Notes under the pieces: model-generated
The model's input: the letters and a program-made list of their open reading frames with translations, nothing else
What the model was told of the DNA's origin: nothing
Database searches by the model: none
In this document: piece after piece, positions 9,459 to 16,334 of the stretch
Layout of the letters: each line of letters starts with the position of its first letter
How positions within the stretch are numbered: position 1 is the stretch's first letter
Translations under genes and position numbers: made by a program
DNA from: Actinoplanes sp. KI2
GTDB taxonomy: Bacteria; Actinomycetota; Actinomycetes; Mycobacteriales; Micromonosporaceae
DNA length: 64,000 nt
Assembly: GCF_025630775.1 (NCBI RefSeq)
Contig: NZ_JAOSZE010000024.1
Coordinates: 62,001 to 126,000, forward strand
Direction of reading: 5' to 3'

Positions 9459-9579
9459 GTCGCGGCCTCCTCACGGTTGGCGGTTTTCACCGGAGGTGCG
9501 TCGCGAACCACGTCGCGGCCTCCCCACGGTCGGCGAAAATCAGCGGAGGTGCGTCACGAACCACGTCGCGGCCTCCTCA
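9421..9579. repeat. Three tandem 53-bp repeats at a gene junction
   Basis: Units are 9421-9473, 9474-9526 and 9527-9579, with exact 53-bp spacing. The outer two are nearly identical; the middle one has diverged. Read on the minus strand, each unit contains both the last codons of the hydrolase (ATWFVTHLR-stop) and, in another frame, the SD and first codons of the phosphoribosyltransferase (VVRDAPPLIFADR). The hydrolase uses the unit at 9527, the transferase the unit at 9421, and the middle copy is spare. Confidence 0.95.
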
Positions 9580-10184
9580 GCCACGGTCGCCAGGGCGCCG
9601 TGCTCCTCGAACAGGTGGGTGGCGCCGGCGACGATGCGCAGCTCAGCGGTGACGGTCATCGCGTTGCGGGCCTGCTCGTTGAGCTCGAGCACCGGCAGGT
9701 CCCGGCCACCGACGATCAGCAGCGTCGGCGCGCGCACCTGGACGAGTGCCGGCCCGGCCAGGTCGGGCCGGCCGCCGCGGGAGACCACGGCGTGCACCTG
9801 TTCCGGGCGGGCGGCCGCCGCGACCAGGGCGGCGGCCGCGCCGGTGCTGGCGCCGAAGAGCCCCACCGGCAGGCTGCGGGTGTCCGGCCGCTCGGCGAGC
9901 CGGTCGATCAGCCCGATCAGCCGGTCGGCGAGCAGGCCGATGTCGAAACGCAGGTCGCGGGTGCGGGCGTCATCGACCTCCTCCTGGTGGGTGAGCAGGT
10001 CGACCAGGAGGGTGCCGAGCCCGCGCCTGGTCAGTTCGGCGGCGACCTGGCGGTTGCGCGGACTGTGCCGGGAGCTGCCCGAGCCGTGCGCGAAGAGCAC
10101 CACGCCGTGCGCGCCGGGCGGGAGGACCAGGTCGCCCTCCAGCTCGGTGCCCGCGGTCGGGAAATGAGTCGTAGTCGCCGTCAT
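9540..10184 (-). CDS. Dienelactone-hydrolase-like alpha/beta hydrolase
   Basis: A 214-residue alpha/beta hydrolase. It shows the oxyanion region LFAHGSGSSRHSPRN, the nucleophile elbow GLFGASTGAAA (Ser in GASTG), an acid in GGRDLPVLEL and a late histidine in AGATHLFEE. The product could hydrolyse small esters or lactones; the substrate is unknown. The chosen ATG (MTATTTHFP) follows a low-information leader. It is upstream of the phosphoribosyltransferase and separated from it by repeated DNA. Its C-terminus (WFVTHLR) is encoded in the first repeat unit. Confidence 0.88.
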   Translation of the reverse strand: MTATTTHFPTAGTELEGDLVLPPGAHGVVLFAHGSGSSRHSPRNRQVAAELTRRGLGTLLVDLLTHQEEVDDARTRDLRFDIGLLADRLIGLIDRLAERPDTRSLPVGLFGASTGAAAALVAAAARPEQVHAVVSRGGRPDLAGPALVQVRAPTLLIVGGRDLPVLELNEQARNAMTVTAELRIVAGATHLFEEHGALATVAEEAATWFVTHLR

Positions 10185-10245
10185 GCCCACCGCGTACCCA
10201 CGAAAACCGGTCTTATACGTCCGACTTTGGGTGGGTACGCCCCCT

Positions 10246-10521
10246 TCAGGAGTAGATCTCGTTCCAGTCGCGGATCTCATGCCGCCGGACCACGCCGTGG
10301 AGCACGAACGGGTCGCCTTCGACGAACTTCGCGGCCGCCTCGCGGGTGGCGAACACGGCCATCGAGCCCTGCGCCTGCGGGTCGCCGAAGGTGCCGACCA
10401 TGACCAGGTCGCCGGCCGCGTGGAACTCGTCGAGGCGGGCCTTGTGCGCCGGGAAGTGGGCCGGGGCCCGGCTCGCCACGTCGTCGGCGGACTCGTAGAG
10501 CAGCACCGCGTACGTCCTCAT
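10246..10521 (-). CDS. YCII-related small protein
   Basis: A 91-residue ferredoxin-like-fold YCII protein beginning MRTYAVLLYESADD, with the usual central GSMAVFATREAAAKFVEGDP segment. Its ATG overlaps the stop of the upstream SRPBCC gene as ATGA, so translation is coupled. It is the third gene of an ArsR-SRPBCC-YCII operon. YCII proteins of this type are small enzymes or ligand binders of mostly unknown function. Confidence 0.9.
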   Translation of the reverse strand: MRTYAVLLYESADDVASRAPAHFPAHKARLDEFHAAGDLVMVGTFGDPQAQGSMAVFATREAAAKFVEGDPFVLHGVVRRHEIRDWNEIYS

Positions 10522-10982
10522 TTCGCGGCCGCGGCGTAGGCGGCGAGCGTGGCGCCCCAGGCGCCCGAACCCTCGAAGGTCTCCTTCATCGCGGCGGCGT
10601 CGGCACCGTACCCGTCGAGGTCGCGATGCACGAGCTCGACCCGGGTGCGGTCCGGCCCGTCCGGCCGGAAGTGCACCTCGACGGTGGTGACCAGGTCGTC
10701 GTGGTATTTCCAGTCGGACCCGATCTGCCAGGTCACCACCAGCCGCGACGGCGGTTCCCAGGCCTGCACGATCCCGGTGTACGTCTCGGTGCCGTCCTCG
10801 TGCCTGGTGTACCAGCGGCCGCCAGTGCGCGGCTCGATGACGATCTCCGCGATCGGCGCCGACCCGATGTGGTGCGCGGCCGGCCACCACCTGGTCATGT
10901 CGGCGGTGAACAGGTGGAACGCGCGGTCCGGGGGCACGTCGACGACGACCTCCCGGCGTACCGCGTCAGTGGTTTCGATCAT
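10518..10982 (-). CDS. SRPBCC / AHSA1-like protein
   Basis: A 154-residue START-fold (Activator of Hsp90 ATPase homologue 1-like) protein. It begins MIETTDAVRREVVVDVPPDRAF and has the characteristic WWPAAHHIG, EPRTGGRWY and TRVELVHRDLDGYG segments. It binds a hydrophobic ligand in an unknown role. It overlaps the upstream ArsR gene by 17 bp and the YCII gene by 4 bp. An ArsR repressor plus AHSA1-domain protein is a recurrent operon in actinobacteria. Confidence 0.92.
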   Translation of the reverse strand: MIETTDAVRREVVVDVPPDRAFHLFTADMTRWWPAAHHIGSAPIAEIVIEPRTGGRWYTRHEDGTETYTGIVQAWEPPSRLVVTWQIGSDWKYHDDLVTTVEVHFRPDGPDRTRVELVHRDLDGYGADAAAMKETFEGSGAWGATLAAYAAAAK

Positions 10983-11289
10983 TTTCGGCCTCCCGGTTGG
11001 CGTGCTGCTGAAACGCGGCGAGCGACCGCTCCCAGAACCCGTCGAGGTGTGCCCGGAGCTTGGCGAGGCCGTCCGGATCGACCGAGTAGAGGCGCCGGGT
11101 GCCCTCCTGCCGGTCGGCCACCAGGCCGACCTCCTTGAGGACCTTGAGGTGCTGGGAGACGGCCGGGCGGCTGATCGGCAGGACATCGGCGAGCTGGCCG
11201 ACCGCGAGTGGTCCGTCGGTCAGCCGCTCGAAGATCGCCTGCCGGGTCGGGTCGCCCAGCGCGGTCAGCATCGCGGTTGCGTTCGTCAT
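10966..11289 (-). CDS. ArsR family repressor
   Basis: A 107-residue winged-helix protein with the standard ArsR HTH: LGDPTRQAIFERL, then VGQLADVLPISRPAVSQHL and the wing RQEGTRRLYSVDP. No cysteine-rich metal site is visible, so it is probably not a metal sensor. It is the first gene of the operon with the SRPBCC and YCII genes and is likely autoregulated. Confidence 0.93.
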   Translation of the reverse strand: MTNATAMLTALGDPTRQAIFERLTDGPLAVGQLADVLPISRPAVSQHLKVLKEVGLVADRQEGTRRLYSVDPDGLAKLRAHLDGFWERSLAAFQQHANREAENDRNH

Positions 11290-11324
11290 GGCTTACCGTA
11301 AGCTACGACTTACCGATGGCCGCG

Positions 11325-11885
11325 TCAAGCGCTCCCGAGCAACCCGCGCAACGCCCGCTCGGCCACCGCGAACTCGACCCGGCTGCCGCTGAACAACTCG
11401 CCATAAAGGACCGATTCCATGATTCGTACGTAGAGGAACGCCAGCTGCAGCGGGTCGCCGGGCGGCGTCACGCCGGCCTCGGCGAAGATGTCCCGCTGGG
11501 CCAGGATCGCCCGCCGGTGCACCGCGCCCGACGGGGTGAACAGCACCCGGGCCGCGGTGGACGGCTCGGCCGCGACGAACCGCCGCATCGGCCGGGCCGC
11601 CCACAGCCGGTCGGCGAACCGCCGGGACACCTCGATCACGCCGTCCACGCCCGGCTGCCGGCGGGCCGCACGGGCCCGGTCGAGGGTGCGCCGGCCGAGC
11701 GCCCAGAGCGCGTCGCCGAGCAGCGCGTCCCGGCTGCCGGCGATCCGGTACAGGGTGGCGCGGCTGATCGCCAGCTGGGTGGCGAGCAGGTCCATGTCGA
11801 GCGACCCGCGCGCCTGGAACTGGCGCACCGCGCCGCGGACCACCGCGCCCGGCGCGAGCACCCGGCGGGAACTCTGCGTCGTCAC
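11325..11885 (-). CDS. TetR-like transcriptional regulator
   Basis: A 186-residue regulator. The N-terminal HTH is degenerate-looking but recognisable (MDLLATQLAISRATLYRIAGSRDALLGDAL). The C-terminal half resembles the QsdR-type TetR ligand domain. The GTG at 11885 (VTTQSSRRVL) is chosen because GAGCAGGA lies directly upstream; longer starts up to 11960 are open and would run under the divergent hydrolase leader. Its divergent orientation to the polyester hydrolase at 11993, about 107 bp away, makes that gene the likely target. Confidence 0.82.
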   Translation of the reverse strand: MTTQSSRRVLAPGAVVRGAVRQFQARGSLDMDLLATQLAISRATLYRIAGSRDALLGDALWALGRRTLDRARAARRQPGVDGVIEVSRRFADRLWAARPMRRFVAAEPSTAARVLFTPSGAVHRRAILAQRDIFAEAGVTPPGDPLQLAFLYVRIMESVLYGELFSGSRVEFAVAERALRGLLGSA

Positions 11886-11992
11886 GTCCTGCTCAACACC
11901 CGTTTCGCGGGTTCGGTTCAATGCTTGCGACCGCCGTCTCACGTACACCTGAATCTTCAACGTTTTTCGCGACCGGCTCCGTAGCTCGGGCC

Positions 11993-12862
11993 ATGGCTAT
12001 CAGGACACGGAACGTTGTCACCGCACTCGCCGGCCTGGCACTTGCCGGGGCGGCCATCACCCTGATCCCGCACGCGGACGCCGCGACCACGTCCTTCCGC
12101 CGGGGTCCTGACCCGTCGGCGGCGAGCATCCGCGCGGCCAACGGGCCGTTCGCGATCGCCAAGACCACGGTGGCCCGGCAGGCAGGCTTCGGCGGCGGTG
12201 ACATCTACGCACCCACCGACACCAGCCGGGGCACGTTCGGGGCGGTCGCGATCGCGCCCGGGTTCACCGCCACCCGCAGCAGCCTGGCCTGGCTGGCGCC
12301 GAGAATCGCGTCGCAGGGCTTCGTGGTCTTCAACATCGACACCCTGACCACCTCGGACCAGCCGGCCCAGCGCGGCCGGGAACTGCTCGCCGCGCTCGAC
12401 TTCCTGACCGGCAGCAGCACCGCCCGAGCAAAAATCGACAGGACCCGGCTGGCGGTGATGGGCCACTCGATGGGCGGCGGCGGCACCCTGGAGGCGGCAA
12501 AGGCGCGCCCGTCACTGAAGGCGGCAGTGCCACTGACCCCCTGGGACCTGACCAAGAACTTCGCCACGGTCAAGGTCCCCACAATGATCATCGGAGCCCA
12601 GTCGGACACCATCGCGCCGCCCAGCCGCTTCTCCGACCAGTTCTTCGCCAGCCTGCCCGCCGCCACCAACAAGGGCTACCTGGAACTGGCCGGCGCATCA
12701 CACTTCGCCCCGAACATCCCCAACCCCACGATCGCCTCAACCAGCATCGCCTGGCTGAAGCGCTTCGTAGACGGCGACACCAGGTTCGAGCAGTTCCTGT
12801 GCCCCGGCCCGTCCAGCAACGGCATCAGCGAATACCAGACGAACTGCCCACACAAGGCATGA
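11993..12862 (+). CDS. Secreted polyester hydrolase / cutinase (PET-hydrolase family homologue)
   Basis: A 289-residue exported serine hydrolase. A signal peptide covers residues 1-30 (ALAGLALAGAAITLIPHADA). The mature enzyme closely matches the Thermobifida cutinase and PET-hydrolase family: nucleophile GHSMGGGG with Ser159, PLTPW with Trp184, acid Asp205 in SDTIAP, base His237 in SHFAPN, and the terminal disulfide pair Cys270-Cys285 around FLCPGP. The oxyanion/aromatic clamp residue is Phe91 (APGFTA), where several bacterial cutinases have Tyr. It should hydrolyse cutin-like or synthetic aliphatic/aromatic polyesters outside the cell. Activity on PET is inference. A divergent TetR-like gene may control it. 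Confidence 0.92.
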   Translation: MAIRTRNVVTALAGLALAGAAITLIPHADAATTSFRRGPDPSAASIRAANGPFAIAKTTVARQAGFGGGDIYAPTDTSRGTFGAVAIAPGFTATRSSLAWLAPRIASQGFVVFNIDTLTTSDQPAQRGRELLAALDFLTGSSTARAKIDRTRLAVMGHSMGGGGTLEAAKARPSLKAAVPLTPWDLTKNFATVKVPTMIIGAQSDTIAPPSRFSDQFFASLPAATNKGYLELAGASHFAPNIPNPTIASTSIAWLKRFVDGDTRFEQFLCPGPSSNGISEYQTNCPHKA

Positions 12863-12867
12863 CCACA

Positions 12868-12899
12868 ACGGCCCGCGGCCCAGCAGGGCCGCGGCCCGT
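12868..12899 (+). terminator. Stem-loop terminator after the polyester hydrolase
   Basis: A GC-only hairpin with arms ACGGCCCGCGGCCC and GGGCCGCGGCCCGT (one mismatch) and loop AGCA begins six bases after the hydrolase stop. There is no T-run, as is usual for actinobacterial terminators. Confidence 0.7.
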
Positions 12900-13143
12900 G
12901 CCACATACGCAAACACGTCCGGAGCCAGATACCCGGGGAATAAATGGCACCGAAAATCCCCGAGACCGACCGGTTGCGATCGCGCGCACCGCACCGCACC
13001 GACAAGGAACCGAAACCGCAGCGCAGAAACGCGCGCGAATGGCAGCAGAAACGAAAGCGAATAACACCGGAATGGCACGCCTCATCGGAACTGCGCCGCC
13101 TGCCAGCTTGCCGCCCGACTGCCGCCCGCGGTGTTTCGCCAGC

Positions 13144-13650
13144 TCAGTCCGGCCCTGCACCGGCCAGGCCCGCCCGCCTCAGACCCGCCGAGCGTGGCCG
13201 CCTCAGACCCGCCGAGCGTGGCCGCCTCAGACCCGCCGAGCGTGGCCGCCTCAGACCCGCCGAGCGTGGCCGCCTCAGACCCGCCGAGCGTGGCCGCCTC
13301 AGACCCGCCGAGCGTGGCCGCCCCACACCCATTGGGCCTGGCGGCCCCGCACTCGCCGAACCTGCACGTCTTGCACCCGCCGGGCCTGGCCGCTCTGCAG
13401 CTGCCGAGCTTGGCCGTTGTGGGATCGCCGGGCCGGAAGCCGTCTCCGTAATCGCCGTTGCAGGCGCTGCGGCCGCTTCGCCGTCGTGCGGATGGCTCAG
13501 CCTCTGGGCGTGCCGCTGCTTGAGGCCCCACGCACGATGCCGCTCGTGCTCACGGCGAAACCGCTCGGCCTCGGGCGAATATCGTCGCGATCTGGTCCGA
13601 TCACGCATTTCGGCGAGCTCGGCCCTCGAAAACAATCCTAGCTGTCCCAC
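13144..13650 (-). CDS. Basic hypothetical protein with 8-residue C-terminal repeats
   Basis: A 168-residue frame starting at GTG. The first about 55 residues (MGQLGLFSRAELAEMRDRTR, then YSPEAERFRREHERHRAWGLK) are polar and helical and resemble a small basic hypothetical protein common in Actinoplanes-like genomes. The rest is a Pro/Arg/Ala/Gly tail made by the 24-bp repeats (RPRSAGLR six times). No Shine-Dalgarno is obvious. Substitutions in the degenerate repeat units fall mainly at first codon positions of this frame, so the tail itself does not look protein-selected. Other frames on both strands are also open here. Confidence 0.5.
   Translation of the reverse strand: MGQLGLFSRAELAEMRDRTRSRRYSPEAERFRREHERHRAWGLKQRHAQRLSHPHDGEAAAAPATAITETASGPAIPQRPSSAAAERPGPAGARRAGSASAGPPGPMGVGRPRSAGLRRPRSAGLRRPRSAGLRRPRSAGLRRPRSAGLRRPRSAGLRRAGLAGAGPD
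13177..13320. repeat. Six perfect 24-bp tandem repeats with degenerate flanking units
   Basis: The unit beginning CCTCAGACCCGCCGAG is repeated six times without change (13177-13320). About four diverged units of the same length continue to 13416. Because 24 is divisible by three, all frames stay open and give 8-residue repeats on both strands. The 24-bp period without unique spacers rules out a CRISPR array. Confidence 0.97.
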
Positions 13651-13768
13651 CCAAGAATTGTCCCACGTTCAGCTCGCCCGCGGTAAGCCGGAACCATTGT
13701 TCGATCATGCCAATATCGCGCCGCGGCAGCCGCATTCATACGGCTGATGATCGGCCCAAGGATGGCAA

Positions 13769-13786
13769 TTTTGTGCTCGCACAAAA
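13769..13786. promoter_or_regulatory. 18-bp palindrome in an intergenic region
   Basis: Arms TTTTGTGC and GCACAAAA are perfect and separated by TC. The site lies about 120 bp upstream of the minus-strand gene starting at 13650 and 65 bp past the end of the gene at 13852. It sits in DNA clearly poorer in GC than its surroundings. It could be an operator or a weak stem-loop; no binding protein can be named. Confidence 0.5.
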
Positions 13787-13851
13787 CCGAAAATCTCCAA
13801 GATCGACCCGTGGCGACGTCGGGCGCAAGCGGGCAGGCCACGGCGAGTGAT

Positions 13852-14208
13852 CTAGGGATGCGGCGGACCGGGCGGAGTGCCCGGTGAGTGCGGCTCAGAC
13901 GGCGGCGGGAACGACCCCGGCGGCGGATACGCGCCGGGCGGCGGATACGCGCCCGGCGGGTAAGAGCCCGGCGGCGGGTAAGAGCCCGGCGGCGGATACG
14001 AGCCGGGCGCTGACGGATAAGGCGGCTCCGTGGCATTCGTCGGCGCAGGGGGTCTGCGTGACGAGCGCACCGCCAGCACGACCAGCCCCGCAATGCCGCC
14101 GACGATGATGAGGCAGCACAGGAGCCTGCCCACCACGAAGCCGAAGTTGTACGCCACGCCGCTGTCGGACTCTGCCGCCAGAACGGCGGTCTGCCATTCC
14201 ACCCGCAC
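13852..14208 (-). CDS. Small single-pass membrane protein with Pro-rich tail
   Basis: A 118-residue protein with one membrane helix (about residues 22-47, FGFVVGRLLCCLIIVGGIAG) and a cytoplasmic or exported tail of PPPGSYPPPGAYPPPG-type repeats. The function is unknown. Such Pro/Gly/Tyr tails are common in actinobacterial envelope proteins. It is transcribed toward the repeat-containing gene. Confidence 0.7.
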   Translation of the reverse strand: MRVEWQTAVLAAESDSGVAYNFGFVVGRLLCCLIIVGGIAGLVVLAVRSSRRPPAPTNATEPPYPSAPGSYPPPGSYPPPGSYPPGAYPPPGAYPPPGSFPPPSEPHSPGTPPGPPHP

Positions 14209-14275
14209 GCCTCCCCCGATCCCACCTCAGGGACGGAGACCCTACCGGGCTGGGTTCACCCATCGTCGACGGGAT

Positions 14276-14884
14276 CTATCCCTGCGGATCGCACAGCGGC
14301 GTGGCCGCATCCCCCGGCACGCACACCGTCAAACCCCACGGCAACGTGTATGACAGCTGCACCCCGTCCGAGGTGTACTCCAGCACGAACGCGTCCACGA
14401 CCGTCGACACCTCGGCCAGCTGCACGACCCTCAGCTGCAGGAACACCATGGTCGACAGCTCCGCCCGGGTGGCCCGGCGCCCGGCCCGCGGGCACGTGTG
14501 ATCGACCACCGTCCCCGCGCCGCCGCCGCTCCCCGCGCTCTGCACCCAGAACCGGTCGATCCGCAGGCTTCCGGCCACCACGTGCGGTACGACCCGGTCG
14601 ACCCGGGCCGCTCCCGGCCGGTCCAGGCAGAACGCCATCTGCCCGACGCTGCCGACCACCCTCGTCGCCCCGCTGGGCGCGAACACCACCCCGGGCGCGC
14701 TGGCCGCCCACGGCGCCAGGATCTGGGCCTCGCCGGGGGCGGTTCCGCAGGCAGCCAGCAGCACGGCGCAGGCGGCCAGCAGCATGACGCAGGCGGCCAG
14801 CGGCACGGCGCAGGCGGCCGGCAGCACGCCGCAGGCGGCCGGCAGCACGGCGGAGGCGGCGGCCGGCCGGGTCAACAAACGCAT
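14276..14884 (-). CDS. Putative lipoprotein with repetitive signal region
   Basis: A 202-residue exported protein. The N-terminus is a run of LPAAC/LAAC units (five cysteines in residues 18-46) produced by short DNA repeats around 14755-14850. The last, LLAACGTAP, is the most likely lipobox, with Cys46 as the lipidated residue. The mature part has four further cysteines (CLDRPG, CPRAG, CVPGD, CDPQG) that could pair. No known domain is recognised. The multiplied lipobox suggests expansion by slippage. Confidence 0.7.
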   Translation of the reverse strand: MRLLTRPAAASAVLPAACGVLPAACAVPLAACVMLLAACAVLLAACGTAPGEAQILAPWAASAPGVVFAPSGATRVVGSVGQMAFCLDRPGAARVDRVVPHVVAGSLRIDRFWVQSAGSGGGAGTVVDHTCPRAGRRATRAELSTMVFLQLRVVQLAEVSTVVDAFVLEYTSDGVQLSYTLPWGLTVCVPGDAATPLCDPQG

Positions 14885-15029
14885 CGAAGGATGATGTCAT
14901 CCATTGTGGACCAGTTGAAGGGAGGATCGAGGAACCGATGGACGCGCCCCACAAGCTCGGGACTTAAGCGACCAGGCCCGTGGAACCGACTGACGCGCCG
15001 CCCATCCGGAGAACCGATAGATTCGAGCG

Positions 15030-16334
15030 ATGACGGATCCGCGCCGGCGCGTGCCGCGTACCGATGTGGTCCTGGCCGACCCTCGCCTGGCCGACGCCGC
15101 CGCACGGATCGGCCGCGCCGCCGTGAAGGCGGCGGTGACCGACGCCCAGCAGCGTGCCCGGGCCGGCGACATCGCCCCCGAGGAGGTGGCCGACGCCGCC
15201 GTGCGCGCCCTGCCGGCCACCGCCGGCGGCCTGCGGCCCGTGCTGAACGCGACCGGCGTGGTCCTGCACACCAACCTGGGCCGGGCCGCCCTCTCCCCCG
15301 CCGCCGTGGCGGCGCTGACCGCCGCCGCCGGGCCCACCGACGTCGAGCTCGACCTGCACACCGGCGCCCGCGCCCGGCGGGGCCGCAGCGTGCTGGCCGC
15401 CCTGCGCGCGGCGGTCCCGGACGCCGGGGCGGTGCACGTGGTCAACAACGGCGCCGCCGCCCTGGTCCTGGCCGCCACCGTCCTCGCCGCCGGCCGGGAG
15501 ATCATCGTGAGCCGGGGTGAGATGGTGGAGATCGGCGACGGCTTCCGCCTCCCCGACCTGCTGCAGTCGACCGGCGCGCGGCTGCGGGAGGTCGGCACCA
15601 CCAACCGCACCACCGTCGAAGACTACAAAACAGCGATAAACCCAGACACCGGCTTCATCCTCAAGGTTCACCCGTCCAACTTTGTGATCAGCGGATTCAC
15701 CAGCGGCGCGTCGACGCAGGAGCTGGCTCGGCTCACCACGCCGGTGGTCGTGGACATCGGCTCCGGACTGCTCCGGCCCGACCAGCTCCTCCCCGACGAG
15801 CCGGACGCCACCACCTGTCTCCAGCAGGGCGCCGCCCTGGTCACCGCCAGCGGCGACAAGCTGCTCGGCGGCCCGCAGGCCGGCCTGATCCTCGGCGACA
15901 CCGCCCTGGTCGAGCGCCTGCGCCGGCACCCCCTCGCCCGCGCGCTGCGGGTCGACAAGCTCACCCTCGCCGCCCTCCAGGCCACGCTGACCGGCCCGCC
16001 CACACCCACCTGGCAGGCCCTCCACCTGTCCGAGGCCGAGCTCAAGACCCGCACCGAGCGGGCCGCCAAGCGTCTGGCCGAGGAGGGCGTCGAGGTCACC
16101 CTGGTTGCCTCCGAGGCCGTCGTGGGTGGCGGGGGCGCGCCGGGCGTCACCCTCCCGTCGTGGTCCCTCTCCCTACCCCAGCCGTACGCGCTGAGCCTGC
16201 GCACCGGCGCACGCCCGGTCGTGGGCCGGCTCGAGCGCGGCCGGCTCCTGCTCGATCTGCGCTGCGTCTCGCCGGAGTCCGACGAGGACCTGGTCGCCGC
16301 GGTGCTGGAGGCCGCACGCGCATGCACGTCGTAG
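15030..16334 (+). CDS. selA: L-seryl-tRNA(Sec) selenium transferase
   Basis: A 434-residue PLP enzyme that converts Ser-tRNA(Sec) to Sec-tRNA(Sec) with selenophosphate. It shows the SelA N-terminal domain (LPATAGGLRPVLNATGVVLH, TNLGRA) and the PLP lysine in TASGDKLLGGPQAG (Lys277), plus VDIGSG. The length is normal for bacterial SelA. It overlaps selB by 13 bp, so the two are co-translated. selD, tRNA-Sec and a UGA-containing formate dehydrogenase are all within 23 kb. Confidence 0.96.
   Translation: MTDPRRRVPRTDVVLADPRLADAAARIGRAAVKAAVTDAQQRARAGDIAPEEVADAAVRALPATAGGLRPVLNATGVVLHTNLGRAALSPAAVAALTAAAGPTDVELDLHTGARARRGRSVLAALRAAVPDAGAVHVVNNGAAALVLAATVLAAGREIIVSRGEMVEIGDGFRLPDLLQSTGARLREVGTTNRTTVEDYKTAINPDTGFILKVHPSNFVISGFTSGASTQELARLTTPVVVDIGSGLLRPDQLLPDEPDATTCLQQGAALVTASGDKLLGGPQAGLILGDTALVERLRRHPLARALRVDKLTLAALQATLTGPPTPTWQALHLSEAELKTRTERAAKRLAEEGVEVTLVASEAVVGGGGAPGVTLPSWSLSLPQPYALSLRTGARPVVGRLERGRLLLDLRCVSPESDEDLVAAVLEAARACTS

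Noticed and set aside
13177..13416. CRISPR array
   Set aside because: The 24-bp units are contiguous with no unique spacers, and there are no cas genes.
12799..13641. A plus-strand gene running from within the polyester hydrolase through the 24-bp repeats
   Set aside because: It starts inside another gene, crosses a terminator hairpin and has no ribosome binding site or domain, although its repeat part shows a curious third-position bias.
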